Below are positions 17,718 through 25,997 of a stretch of 64,000 bases of DNA, piece after piece. The first letter of the stretch is position 1. Every line of letters starts with the position of its first letter. The DNA is taken from NCBI RefSeq assembly GCF_013214165.1, contig NZ_JABSSM010000002.1, forward strand, positions 14,584 to 78,583, read 5' to 3'. The notes beneath the pieces were generated by a model. That model had not been told where the DNA came from. It saw only the letters and a list, made by a program, of their open reading frames with translations, and made no database searches. The position numbers were made by a program, and so were the translations under genes. The stretch comes from Shewanella sp. GTDB lineage: Bacteria > Pseudomonadota > Gammaproteobacteria > Enterobacterales > Shewanellaceae.

Positions 17718-19286
17718 TTACTTCTGTTCTTCGTTGTGCTCTTGGGTAAAAAGCGCATCGATAAAGTCTTTTGCATCGAAGGTGCGTAGATCATCGATCT
17801 GCTCACCGACACCGATATGACGTATTGGTATACCGAACTTATCGGCAATCGCAAAAATGACTCCGCCTTTAGCCGTACCATCAAGCTTACTGATAGTAAT
17901 ACCTGTGACACCTACCGCTTTCTTGAACAGTTCAGCCTGACTAATCGCATTTTGCCCTGTGCCCGCATCTAAGGTCAACATCACCTCATGGGGAGCATTT
18001 TCATCTAACTTCTTCATCACCCGAACGATTTTCTTGAGCTCGTCCATCAGGTGCGCTTTATTCTGTAAACGCCCTGCCGTATCGGCTATCAAGACATCGA
18101 TATTTCGAGCGCGTGCTGCCTGGAGTGCATCGAACAGCACAGAAGCACTGTCGGCTCCAGTATGCTGCGCCACAACCGGAATATCATTCCTCTGGCCCCA
18201 GACCTGTAACTGCTCTACGGCCGCGGCACGGAACGTATCGCCAGCGGCTAACATAACCGATTTACCCTCGGCCTGATATTGTTTGGCGAGCTTACCTATG
18301 GTCGTGGTCTTACCGACACCATTGACGCCCACCATCAAGATCACGAAGGGACCATCGGCATTTTCTGGCACCAAGGGAATGGATACAGGTTCTAAGGTCT
18401 TCTGCATCTCTTCACGCAGTAGTTCATATAGGGCCTCTCCATCTTTAAGCTGTTTACGACTCGCTTGCTCGGTCAGACTGTCGATCAGACGAGTGGTGGT
18501 CTCGACACCTACATCGGCGATAAGTAATTGCTCTTCGAGCTCTTCAAAAAGATCATCATCAATCTTCTTGCCCTTGAACAGACCCATAAAGCCACTACCA
18601 ATATTCTCACTGGTACGCTTTAAGCCACGCTTCAACCGAGCAAAGAACCCCTCTTTAACCGGCTTTTTCTGTGGTTCAGGCTGCTTTTCTGACTCTTGTG
18701 TCGCTAGAGCTTCAGCTTCTTTTAAAACTAGAGCTTCAGCTTCTCTTAAAGCAAGCGCCTCGGCTTCCTGTCTCGCTTTCTCGGCTAGAGCTTCAGCTTC
18801 TTTTTCAACAAGAGCCTCTGCAGCAAGACGTTCCTGCTCTGCCGCTTCTTTCTCTGCAAGCGCCTCAGCTTCTCTTAAAGCAAGCGCTTCGGCTTCCTGT
18901 CTCGCTTTCTCGGCTAGAGCTTCAGCTTCTTTTTCAACAAGAGCCTCTGCAGCAAGACGTTCTTGTTCGGCCGCTTCTTTCTCTGCAAGCGCCTCAGCTT
19001 CTCTTAAAGCAAGCGCTTCGGCTTCCTGTCTCGCTTTCTCGGCTAGAGCTTCAGCTTCTTTTTCAGCAAGAGCCTCTACAGCAAGCCGTTCTTGTTCTGC
19101 CGCTTCTCTCTCTGCAAGCGCTTCAGCGTCTCTTAAAACTAGAGCTTCAGCGTCTCTTAAAGCAAGCGCCTCGGCTTCTTTTATCGCTAGCTCTGCAGCG
19201 TTATCCGCAACCTCTACCTCTGGAGCCTCGACTTCATCTTTTGACTTATCTTTGCGAAACCAGGAGAAAAAACCTTTCTTTGCCAT
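17718..19286 (-). CDS. ftsY: Signal recognition particle receptor FtsY with repeated acidic domain
   Basis: 522 residues. The SRP receptor docks ribosome-nascent-chain complexes at the inner membrane. N-terminus MAKKGFFSWFRKDK gives the membrane-binding basic/aromatic patch; residues 54-182 are three near-identical 43-residue Glu/Ala-rich repeats (A-domain, probable long helix or coiled coil); the NG GTPase domain follows from about 210 with GVNGVGKTTTIGKLA (G1), AAGDTFRAAAVEQL, DTAGRLQNK (G3) and SKLDGTAKGG (G4/G5). The acidic domain is where FtsY varies between species; exact tandem expansion is unusual. First gene of the ftsYEX operon, divergent from rsmD. Confidence 0.97.
   Translation of the reverse strand: MAKKGFFSWFRKDKSKDEVEAPEVEVADNAAELAIKEAEALALRDAEALVLRDAEALAEREAAEQERLAVEALAEKEAEALAEKARQEAEALALREAEALAEKEAAEQERLAAEALVEKEAEALAEKARQEAEALALREAEALAEKEAAEQERLAAEALVEKEAEALAEKARQEAEALALREAEALVLKEAEALATQESEKQPEPQKKPVKEGFFARLKRGLKRTSENIGSGFMGLFKGKKIDDDLFEELEEQLLIADVGVETTTRLIDSLTEQASRKQLKDGEALYELLREEMQKTLEPVSIPLVPENADGPFVILMVGVNGVGKTTTIGKLAKQYQAEGKSVMLAAGDTFRAAAVEQLQVWGQRNDIPVVAQHTGADSASVLFDALQAARARNIDVLIADTAGRLQNKAHLMDELKKIVRVMKKLDENAPHEVMLTLDAGTGQNAISQAELFKKAVGVTGITISKLDGTAKGGVIFAIADKFGIPIRHIGVGEQIDDLRTFDAKDFIDALFTQEHNEEQK
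18741..19127 (-). repeat. Three in-frame 129-bp tandem repeats inside ftsY
   Basis: Units correspond to FtsY residues 54-96, 97-139 and 140-182, each beginning AEALAE(K/R)EAAEQERLA and ending EALALRE. The period is exactly 129 bp (43 codons). The copies differ by only a few bases, so they are recent. Shorter AEAL-type heptads flank them on both sides. Confidence 0.9.
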
Positions 19287-19653
19287 GTGTAATACCAGTG
19301 CTCAACTAACGGAGTTAACTTTTAAACTGGATGGTCTGCCGACTCTATCGATGCAAAATATCAGCGAACCATCCAATCATGTATTTGTTTAACTAAATTT
19401 TTATCTGCTTCTTACCTATTGCGCGCCAGTAAATAATCATTCAAATAATTATTTTAGCAATGCCATACAGACAAACTAGTTTTGGACCACATTATAACCA
19501 CAAGAAAGGGGTAAATATGCAGAGAAACAAGCCTTTTCCAGCAATAACCTCAGGTTTTCACCATTTCCACTAGCATTGGGGTAAAATAACCGCCTTTCAT
19601 TGGGTGAGATAGTCTATCACTTTCTCCCTTAAGACCAAAAAACAGCTAAACGA
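19287..19653. other. ftsY / rsmD divergent intergenic region
   Basis: About 370 bp, AT-rich, without a gene. It must contain the promoters for the leftward ftsYEX operon and rightward rsmD. No operator could be recognised. Confidence 0.4.
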
Positions 19654-20247
19654 ATGGGTAAAGAGATGGCAAAAAATAAACCTTCCAGTGGCCAAGTTAG
19701 AATCATCGGGGGCCAGTGGCGCTCGAGGCGTCTACCTATTCACGATTTAGAAGGCTTAAGGCCCACAACCGATAGAGTCAGAGAGACACTGTTCAACTGG
19801 CTTGCGGGTGATTTGACTGGCGCTCGAATACTCGATTGCTTCGGCGGCAGTGGTGCACTCTGTTTCGAGTCTCTCTCTCGCTACGCCAGCTATGCCAAGG
19901 TTTTCGAGCTCCAAGCCAGTGCGGCAGAGCAACTCAAACTAAACCTAAGAACCCTCAAGTGTGATTCATCTATGGCCGATGTCATCAAGGGCGATACCCT
20001 CAAGTTATTAGCGGTTGAGCCCCAGGAAGGCTTCGATATCGTCTATATCGACCCTCCATTTAGAAAAGATCTCGCCGAAAAGAGTATTCAATTAATCGCG
20101 GAACATAACTGGCTCAAGGAAAATGCACAGATCTATGTGGAGACCGAAAGCGAGCTGGACCAGCTAAGCGTACCGTCTGACTGGGTGCAGTTAAAAGAGA
20201 AGCAGGCGGGTCAAGTCATCTACCGTCTGTATCAATATCAGCCTTAA
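19654..20247 (+). CDS. rsmD: 16S rRNA (guanine-966-N2)-methyltransferase RsmD
   Basis: 197 residues, normal for the family. Substrate-side N-terminus VRIIGGQWRSRRLP..GLRPTTDRVRETLFNW is diagnostic, the SAM site is ILDCFGGSGALCFESLSR, and the catalytic motif is VYIDPPF. Met1 and Met5 (MAKNKPS) are both possible; the second is closer to the E. coli form. It lies divergent to ftsY exactly as in E. coli and is followed by a DUF1145 gene (YhhL position), which confirms the assignment. Confidence 0.94.
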   Translation: MGKEMAKNKPSSGQVRIIGGQWRSRRLPIHDLEGLRPTTDRVRETLFNWLAGDLTGARILDCFGGSGALCFESLSRYASYAKVFELQASAAEQLKLNLRTLKCDSSMADVIKGDTLKLLAVEPQEGFDIVYIDPPFRKDLAEKSIQLIAEHNWLKENAQIYVETESELDQLSVPSDWVQLKEKQAGQVIYRLYQYQP

Positions 20248-20295
20248 CGCCCTTAACGCCCTTAACGGTAAGCATAAATGTAGACAGAGAAGCAG

Positions 20296-20658
20296 ATGAC
20301 GTTTATCAACTTGTTTATAACAGCCGGGAAGGCTATTACCCTCTTGGCCTGGTTGATAATGGCCTATAATTTAGTTCAGCCCTTCGCAGGTAACCTAACC
20401 GTTATCCTGAATATCTTATTTGCCGTGCCCCTATTTATGCACGGCGTTCAGGTCGTCATCTTCTACTCTCGATTCAATTCTCGGCTAACTCTGCACAAAA
20501 GCGATTACCTAAACGTGCGCCTACTCAATAGAAGAGAGCTCCCGCAACGTAATGAAGGAAACCTGCATCCTTACTATGCAGTGCGCCTTCCTTGGATTAG
20601 CAAGGCAATAAAGTACATCCCACCTACTATCGCAACTAAAGTGCCTGCCGCTATCTAG
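20296..20658 (+). CDS. DUF1145 (YhhL-like) membrane protein
   Basis: 120 residues; about 75 of them form three hydrophobic segments (ITLLAWLIMAYNLV; LTVILNILFAVPLFMHGVQV) and end with the polar YSRFNSRLTLHKSDY. The position directly after rsmD equals E. coli yhhL, the founding DUF1145 gene. The C-terminal 40 residues are polar and longer than in YhhL. Function unknown. Probably cotranscribed with rsmD (48-bp gap holding three short TTAACGCCC repeats). Confidence 0.75.
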   Translation: MTFINLFITAGKAITLLAWLIMAYNLVQPFAGNLTVILNILFAVPLFMHGVQVVIFYSRFNSRLTLHKSDYLNVRLLNRRELPQRNEGNLHPYYAVRLPWISKAIKYIPPTIATKVPAAI

Positions 20659-20854
20659 GATGGATATTCCAGATTCTGACCGAGCCCGTCTGAAAACACC
20701 ATCAGGCAACGGGTTGTAGATCAATCTCTATAGCAAGACGCCTGCACCCAATGGCACGAGAGCGAAGATATAGGTAACTTGAATGATACCAGCTGGTACG
20801 AACTCATACAGAACCAATAAAGATCGCTTGTTTAGTCTATATATCAACAAGCAT

Positions 20855-20887
20855 AAAAAAGCCCCATAGTGCTAACTACGGGGCTTT
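20855..20887 (-). terminator. Rho-independent terminator of cymA
   Basis: On the minus strand AAAGCCCCGTAG (20887-20876) pairs with CTATGGGGCTTT (20869-20858) around a short loop and runs into TTTTTT. It follows the cymA stop by about 40 bases. Confidence 0.85.
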
Positions 20888-20927
20888 CAAGATTATTCTG
20901 TATCGGCAGCACTAAGCCCTTTAAGGT

Positions 20928-21491
20928 TTATCCCTTAGGGTAAACGTGTGCAACACCCTTGTGACAGTCTACACAAGTCTTGCGCTTATCGGCTTCTTTG
21001 CTGAAGTTGCGCTGATGCATTCTCTTCGCCATCTTCTTCATCGTCTCAGGCTGGTTCTCATAGATACGAGTATGACAATGCTGACAGTTAGCCGAATCAT
21101 TACTGCGGAAATATTCAAGCGCGTGATCGGCTTGTTCCTTACGGTTTTCATCGAGCCACTCTTGAGTGTTGAAGCCATCGATAGTCATGAAGCCATATAG
21201 ATCTTTAGATACGATGATCTTCTTAATCATGTACTCGATAGGGTTGTGAGGTAAGTGGCAATCCTGACACTGAACTGTCACACCCGCACGACCTCCGCCG
21301 TGTGCAGAAGCCAACACTTCATCTTTCAGAGAATGATTACTGTGGCAAGACATACAGAACTCATCAGTACTTGTCGCATGTAAAGTTTGTTGTGTAGCAA
21401 AGTAGCCAACAACACCGACTACAACACCAACCACCAGTAGGGCTAATATTGAGTATTTTGCGCTTGGTTTAAATAGGGCACGCCAGTTCAT
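20928..21491 (-). CDS. cymA: Tetraheme c-type cytochrome CymA (NapC/NirT family menaquinol dehydrogenase)
   Basis: 187 residues from ATG 21491 (a GTG lies one codon upstream; MNWRALFKPSAKY is the family start). One N-terminal membrane helix (ILALLVVGVVVGVVGYF) anchors a periplasmic domain with four heme sites: FCMSCH, QCQDCH, NCQHCH and TCVDCH. In Shewanella CymA takes electrons from menaquinol and passes them to periplasmic reductases and metal-reduction chains. The near identity to the remembered S. oneidensis protein makes this secure. The men genes upstream in the window supply its quinone substrate. Single gene with its own terminator; a long AT-rich 5' region contains an FNR/CRP-like box. 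Confidence 0.95.
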   Translation of the reverse strand: MNWRALFKPSAKYSILALLVVGVVVGVVGYFATQQTLHATSTDEFCMSCHSNHSLKDEVLASAHGGGRAGVTVQCQDCHLPHNPIEYMIKKIIVSKDLYGFMTIDGFNTQEWLDENRKEQADHALEYFRSNDSANCQHCHTRIYENQPETMKKMAKRMHQRNFSKEADKRKTCVDCHKGVAHVYPKG

Positions 21492-21800
21492 CACTCTTCT
21501 CCGTAAATATAATTTTTATTTAGTACTTAATTCTTATGTTTAGTACTTATTGTTACTTCATCTCTATTACAAAAATTATAAACCAGATCTTACCCCCTGA
21601 TCTGAGAGAAATAGTACAAATGAGATCTAGCTCTAACTCTATATTACGAAATAGGTAATTTTGTACTTACTCAATTTATATTCACGCTATCTAAAGTTAA
21701 ATCAACCCCATGAACCCAGCAAGAGCTCACAACTAACCAACTAATAATAAACAAGTTTTATATGTGTTTATATATTAAAAGTCTTTTATTCTCCACATTA

Positions 21801-21814
21801 TTGATCTCGATCAA
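21801..21814. promoter_or_regulatory. FNR (EtrA)-like operator
   Basis: TTGATCTCGATCAA is a perfect match to the FNR consensus TTGAT-N4-ATCAA. It lies 80 bp ahead of the small-protein gene at 21894 and 310 bp ahead of the divergent cymA. A second palindrome, TTCAAAGTTTGAA, follows at 21821-21833. CRP could bind the same site. Confidence 0.6.
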
Positions 21815-21893
21815 AAAAACTTCAAAGTTTGAAACTTTTTAAATAATTGCAGGGTCTATTAGGGATGAGAGCGTATTCATTTAAGAGCGAGAA

Positions 21894-22394
21894 ATGTTGA
21901 AGCAAATTACACACCTTGTATTAATCATCTCTTTGGTGGGGCAATTTTTGCTTACACCTGTGATGGCTATGCCAAGGTTTTTGCACCCATTGACTCATAT
22001 TTCAGATATAGACACCTCGAATACATCGATGAAGATGTCCAAGGGCCAAGTTTCACAGAGCTCGACATTCAAATCACCAGTTAGCTACTCCTCAGTTGCT
22101 AGCAATACTCAAAAAAGCGAGATGACCATGAAGCATGGGGAGAAAGAATGTGACATGGTGCTCGCGAATATCATGACCAGAGATGGCAATTTCCTTATCG
22201 ACTGTGATGTTCTATGCGAGATGATGGGGGCTGAAGGATGTGTGTCTCACTATGCCAGCGGTATCTTAATTCAAGCTCCATTGGCACCGTCAGCGCCAGG
22301 GTCCAGCGATAAAGTTCAGACTCTATCATGGTCAACACAAACTGCAGAGCCAGCTACATTTAATCCCCCTCCGATTTGGACAAGCTTAACTTAA
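21894..22394 (+). CDS. Small exported Met/Cys-containing protein upstream of the copper efflux genes
   Basis: 166 residues with a signal peptide (HLVLIISLVGQFLLTPVMA). The mature chain is Ser/Thr- and Met-rich (SMKMSKGQ, SEMTMKHGEKECDM) and has a cysteine cluster DCDVLCEMMGAEGCVSHY. This resembles the small Met/Cys/His-rich proteins that accompany cation efflux operons in marine gammaproteobacteria, but I do not recognise a named family. Inference: periplasmic metal handling. It follows the FNR-like box and precedes a DUF2057-like gene. Confidence 0.5.
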   Translation: MLKQITHLVLIISLVGQFLLTPVMAMPRFLHPLTHISDIDTSNTSMKMSKGQVSQSSTFKSPVSYSSVASNTQKSEMTMKHGEKECDMVLANIMTRDGNFLIDCDVLCEMMGAEGCVSHYASGILIQAPLAPSAPGSSDKVQTLSWSTQTAEPATFNPPPIWTSLT

Positions 22395-22581
22395 CCCTTA
22401 TTAGTTTGACGCCTAGGTATATAGCTAACGGCGCGTCCAACACAAATTATATTGTTTACCTCAAGACAGAGCCTAATGCCTGTGTCTATGAACTGGCTCT
22501 TCTCTCATTATCTTAAGCGCCCCATAGCCAGCGCGTTACAAATATAACGTCTGTCTCGGTATGTGCCAATTGGAGTCTATT

Positions 22582-23013
22582 ATGAAAACATTTATCACAA
22601 TCGCAGCCCTGACCCTTGCGAGTCTAGTAAGCTTTTCATCTTCAGCCGCTAGTGTCTCTTTCCCCGATTCACTCACAGTTACCGGCATGAATGGAGATAC
22701 CAAGTTTGCCCTTCACGAAATCCAGCTTGCCGAGGGTAAGAATCTCATCGAGCTTAAGTATTTCGACATTTTCGAAGTCAATGCCGATGACTCAGGCGCC
22801 TGGGTAAAATATGCGCCTCTCTACCTCATCATGAGTTCGAATCAGCAGGTACAATATCAGGCCATGACACCCGTTATTGATAACCAAGATGAAGCCTATG
22901 ATTTTATCGATAACCCGGTGATCACCCTGAAAGATGCTCAAGGAGAGAGCATAGATATCACCATGCTGAATCACCATCATTTGATGGCTAAAATTCTGTT
23001 AGCGAGGAAATAA
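22582..23013 (+). CDS. Exported DUF2057 (YccT-like) protein
   Basis: 143 residues from ATG 22582, which follows TTGGAGTCTATT; a longer frame begins seven codons earlier. Signal peptide TFITIAALTLASLVSFSSSA ends near ASA-like residues. The mature part (SFPDSLTVTGMNGDT, EGKNLIELKYFDIFEV, YLIMSSNQQVQY) follows the pattern of DUF2057/YccT, a periplasmic beta-rich family with no settled role. Length is about two thirds of YccT. It may be unrelated to the metal genes on either side. Confidence 0.5.
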   Translation: MKTFITIAALTLASLVSFSSSAASVSFPDSLTVTGMNGDTKFALHEIQLAEGKNLIELKYFDIFEVNADDSGAWVKYAPLYLIMSSNQQVQYQAMTPVIDNQDEAYDFIDNPVITLKDAQGESIDITMLNHHHLMAKILLARK

Positions 23014-23249
23014 CTTTTGCTGAAACCTAAGCCAATTCAATAATAAGCCTATAGAATTGGCTAAATAGTCTGTTTAGATTTAGATGCAATCTAGATACAG
23101 ATACAGTTAATGAAGCAAATTTGCATGAGTAATATTCATAAAGCAATATATCGAATAGCGTAACTAGCTAAAGTCGACAAATGTGAATTCTGTCAATATA
23201 TTATTACTTACTCATGTTAGACTAACCATAACTCATTATTGGAAACTTT

Positions 23250-23690
23250 ATGTTTACGTTTTTTCGTCGTCACACATTGATAGCCTTTACCCTGCTCGCT
23301 ATGCTGAGCCAAGGACTGGTATCTAATGGGTCTATGATGATAGGAAAAGCGCAAGCACATGAAGCCATGATGTCTGGTTCACACCATTCGCAAATGATGA
23401 GCATGAAAGACGGAGCTGTTTGCCACTCGGAACAGGCCGATATCATCCCCCATTGCTGCGACTCAGAGCAGGTCAACCGCGCGCTTCCCGACGAAGCTCA
23501 GAGCTGTTGTGATGGCGACGGATATTGCCAGAGTGATTGTAATCATTGCCTAGTAATCTCGGTGACAGGCACTCTTTTCGATACTAAATCTTGGCCGGGA
23601 TTTAGTCCCTCAGAGTTAGCATTGGCCACTGAAATGCCTCATTTCCATTCAATCTCTATCGCTAAAGATATCAGACCTCCCATAGCTTAA
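23250..23690 (+). CDS. Small exported Cys/His/Met-rich protein of the copper cluster
   Basis: 146 residues. After a basic start (MFTFFRRH) and hydrophobic signal (LIAFTLLAMLSQGLVSNGS) come metal-ligand clusters: HEAMMSGSHHSQMMSM, VCHSEQADIIPHCCDSEQ and SCCDGDGYCQSDCNHC. The CNHC motif and the spacing of paired cysteines suggest metal binding in the periplasm. The distance to the downstream HMBD gene is 232 bp, so it may be a separate unit. No named family recognised. Confidence 0.5.
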   Translation: MFTFFRRHTLIAFTLLAMLSQGLVSNGSMMIGKAQAHEAMMSGSHHSQMMSMKDGAVCHSEQADIIPHCCDSEQVNRALPDEAQSCCDGDGYCQSDCNHCLVISVTGTLFDTKSWPGFSPSELALATEMPHFHSISIAKDIRPPIA

Positions 23691-23922
23691 ATTCAGTAGT
23701 CCTTTCGACTGCTCGTACAGCAAGACCTTTCAAACAATTATTTGTATCGATCCGATTGGTAATTACATTCTTAACAGCACGATTTTCTCTGTCTGACAGA
23801 CTATCAACTTATCATGCTTATTTAAGACTATTATTCATGGTGATTAGTTTTATTTTAGCCGCTACTTGTTTTCGATCGATCAGATCTAATCCAGACGGCC
23901 GACTATATGATGGAATTTATAA

Positions 23923-24273
23923 ATGAAAACCCTTATAAGCCTTATTTTATCAGCTTTTTTCTTGATCTCACTTGTACCAGCCGTCTCTGCACACGATCAT
24001 TCTCAGCCGCAAGAACATGCTCAACACCATGAAATGAAGGCCGATCACGCCTGCCCTATGCATCCGGAAGTCACCGGGGAAAAAGGGGATACTTATCCTA
24101 AATGCGGGATGAACTTAACGGCAGCACAAGGCGCACCTACGGATACCCATGCTTGTCCGATGAACCCGTCAATCACAGGTAAAGAGGGCGACACATGCCC
24201 GAAATGTGGCATGCACCTAGTGCCTATGCAAGCGAAAGCTGACACTAAAACAGCAGTTCACCACAAACACTAA
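23923..24273 (+). CDS. Periplasmic heavy-metal-binding domain (HMBD) protein
   Basis: 116 residues with a signal peptide (LISLILSAFFLISLVPAVSA). Two HMBD modules follow: CPMHPEVTGEKGDTYPKCGM (residues ~44-63) and CPMNPSITGKEGDTCPKCGM (~78-97), each of the CPMHP...CPKCGM type usually fused to CusB or P-type ATPases. In the first module the internal Cys is Tyr (TYPKCGM), so one ligand is missing. The tail is His-rich (VHHKH). It lies 22 bp ahead of cusB, whose N-terminus carries the same modules, so a shared operon and copper/silver handling are likely. Confidence 0.75.
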   Translation: MKTLISLILSAFFLISLVPAVSAHDHSQPQEHAQHHEMKADHACPMHPEVTGEKGDTYPKCGMNLTAAQGAPTDTHACPMNPSITGKEGDTCPKCGMHLVPMQAKADTKTAVHHKH

Positions 24274-24295
24274 TTTTGAGTGGAGATAAGGCATT

Positions 24296-25819
24296 ATGAG
24301 TCAATTTGAAATGAACAATACACGTAAAAAACTAGCCTACTTGCTCAGCCTATTTATGGTTGTAACGCCCCAGCTAGCCAATTCTCAGTCACTGACCACC
24401 CAGGGTGCGGCGACTGAGCATGCCGAGCATAGCCAGACGCTAGGGCATGAAACGGTAACCTATTCATGTCCAATGCACCCAGAGGTGACGAGTCATGAAC
24501 CGGGCAAGCGCTGTCATATCTGTAACATGTTCCTCGTCGAAGAAGAGGAGGAAGAGAAAGGGGAGATGGATCACTCATCCCATAAGATGAGCCAATCAAT
24601 CCCAGAAGACCACTCTGAACACGAGCATATGGCTCAGTCGGCTCCCACTCCAGCTGACACAGTATTTAACAGTGCCAAGCCTGCTTCACTCGATGAAGCT
24701 GTCACGATCAAGTTTGTCTGTCCGATGCACGCGCACATTATCAGTGACGTTCCGGGCACTTGTCCTATCTGTGGCATGAATCTGGAGAAGGTCGAGGTAG
24801 GTGGCAGCGGCACAGAAATTCAGATAGATGTCTCCGGCGACATGCAACAGGCCTTGGCCCTAAAGGTCGCTAGAGTAGAAAAAGATACCCTATGGAAATT
24901 TGTTCAAACCGTAGGCCAGATAGATTATGACGAGAGTAAAATCAATCATATCCACGCCAGAGTGACTGGCTGGATCGAAAAACTGACCATTCAGTCTGTC
25001 GGCGACAAGATCACTAAAGGCCAACTCTTGTATGAGATCTACTCACCCGATCTGATCAATGCTCAGGATGACTTTCTGCTCGCCCAAGATACCTTGAGAC
25101 GTACGGGTAAAAATTCCGGTTATGAAGATTTACTCAGAAAAGCAGGCTTAAGATTAGAATTACTAGGCTTTAATAAGAGCCAAATAAAGGCATTAGAAAA
25201 ATCGAAGCAGACTCAATATCGAGTCCCCTTCTACGCTGAGAGTGACGGCATAGTAAAAGCGCTCACCATCAGAGACGGTATGTATATTCAACCTGCCACC
25301 GAGATTATGTCCATAGTCGACCTCTCACATGTTTGGGTGATCGCAGATGTATTTGAAAACGAGCAAAGCTGGCTCGAAGTAGGCCAAGCAGCCGAAGTCT
25401 CTGTACCTGCCATGGGGCTCAAGGGGATCGAAGGTAAGATAGATTATATCTATCCAGAACTGGATCCTGTGACCCGCAGCTTGCGCGTTAGAATAGTACT
25501 AAAAAACAACAAAATAGAACTTAGACCTAATACCTTAGCCAAGATCAACATCTTCGGTGGCCCCAACGAAAATATTCTGGTGATCCCTCAAGAGGCTTTG
25601 ATCCAAACGGGAAAAGAGAACCGCGTCATAGTCAAGCTTAAAAATGGCAGCTTCACCGCTCGTAAGGTCACTGTGGGCATGCTCAGTCAGGGCAAGGCCG
25701 AGATTCTCGATGGTTTGAGCGAAGGCGAACTGGTGATCACCTCGGGTCAGTTCTTACTCGATTCAGAGGCTAGCCTCAAGGGCAGCTTAATGCGTCTGAG
25801 TAGCGGTCATCAGCACTAG
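24296..25819 (+). CDS. cusB: Copper/silver efflux RND periplasmic adaptor (CusB family)
   Basis: 507 residues. A signal-like segment (KLAYLLSLFMVVTPQLANS) is followed by two HMBD modules: SCPMHPEVTSHEPGKRCHIC (about 58-77) and VCPMHAHIISDVPGTCPICG (about 141-160), separated by a Glu-rich and His-rich linker. From about 175 the adaptor core is seen: barrel-sandwich strands (INHIHARVTGWIEKLTIQSV), helical hairpin (LYEIYSPDLINAQDDFLLAQ), beta-barrel (VWVIADVFENEQSWLEVGQA) and membrane-proximal domain. It bridges CusA with an outer-membrane channel; no cusC-type gene is in the window. Confidence 0.88.
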   Translation: MSQFEMNNTRKKLAYLLSLFMVVTPQLANSQSLTTQGAATEHAEHSQTLGHETVTYSCPMHPEVTSHEPGKRCHICNMFLVEEEEEEKGEMDHSSHKMSQSIPEDHSEHEHMAQSAPTPADTVFNSAKPASLDEAVTIKFVCPMHAHIISDVPGTCPICGMNLEKVEVGGSGTEIQIDVSGDMQQALALKVARVEKDTLWKFVQTVGQIDYDESKINHIHARVTGWIEKLTIQSVGDKITKGQLLYEIYSPDLINAQDDFLLAQDTLRRTGKNSGYEDLLRKAGLRLELLGFNKSQIKALEKSKQTQYRVPFYAESDGIVKALTIRDGMYIQPATEIMSIVDLSHVWVIADVFENEQSWLEVGQAAEVSVPAMGLKGIEGKIDYIYPELDPVTRSLRVRIVLKNNKIELRPNTLAKINIFGGPNENILVIPQEALIQTGKENRVIVKLKNGSFTARKVTVGMLSQGKAEILDGLSEGELVITSGQFLLDSEASLKGSLMRLSSGHQH

Positions 25820-25831
25820 GAGGGTTTGAAC

Positions 25832-25918
25832 ATGCTTAAAAAATACATAGACGAAGCCTCTATTGGCAGAAATATTTCTAGCTACAATTGGATACTGAGA
25901 GGGGTAGATCATGCTTAA
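25832..25918 (+). CDS. 28-codon ORF 1 in the cusB-cusA junction
   Basis: Begins 12 bases after the cusB stop behind AGGAGGGTTTGAAC. It reads MLKKYIDEASIGR and ends GVDHA. Its TAA is formed inside the next ATGCTTAA, so stop and next start overlap by eight bases. It copies the cusA N-terminus (MLKKIIEASIKQR). Translation is plausible but unproven. Confidence 0.4.
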   Translation: MLKKYIDEASIGRNISSYNWILRGVDHA

Positions 25919-25997
25919 GAAACACGTAGACCAAGCCTCTATTGACTGGAATATCTATAGTTACAACTTGATCTTGGGGGGCTCTACCCATGCTTAA
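25911..25997 (+). CDS. 28-codon ORF 2 in the cusB-cusA junction
   Basis: Reads MLKKHVDQASIDW and ends GGSTHA, overlapping ORF 3 by ATGCTTAA. Preceded by GAGAGGGGTAGATC. Confidence 0.4.
   Translation: MLKKHVDQASIDWNIYSYNLILGGSTHA

Noticed and set aside
18283-19392. Long plus-strand frames (369 and 212 codons) across ftsY
   Set aside because: They are antisense to the Glu/Ala-rich tandem repeats of ftsY and consist of Ser/Ala- or Leu-rich repetition with no independent start or ribosome site.
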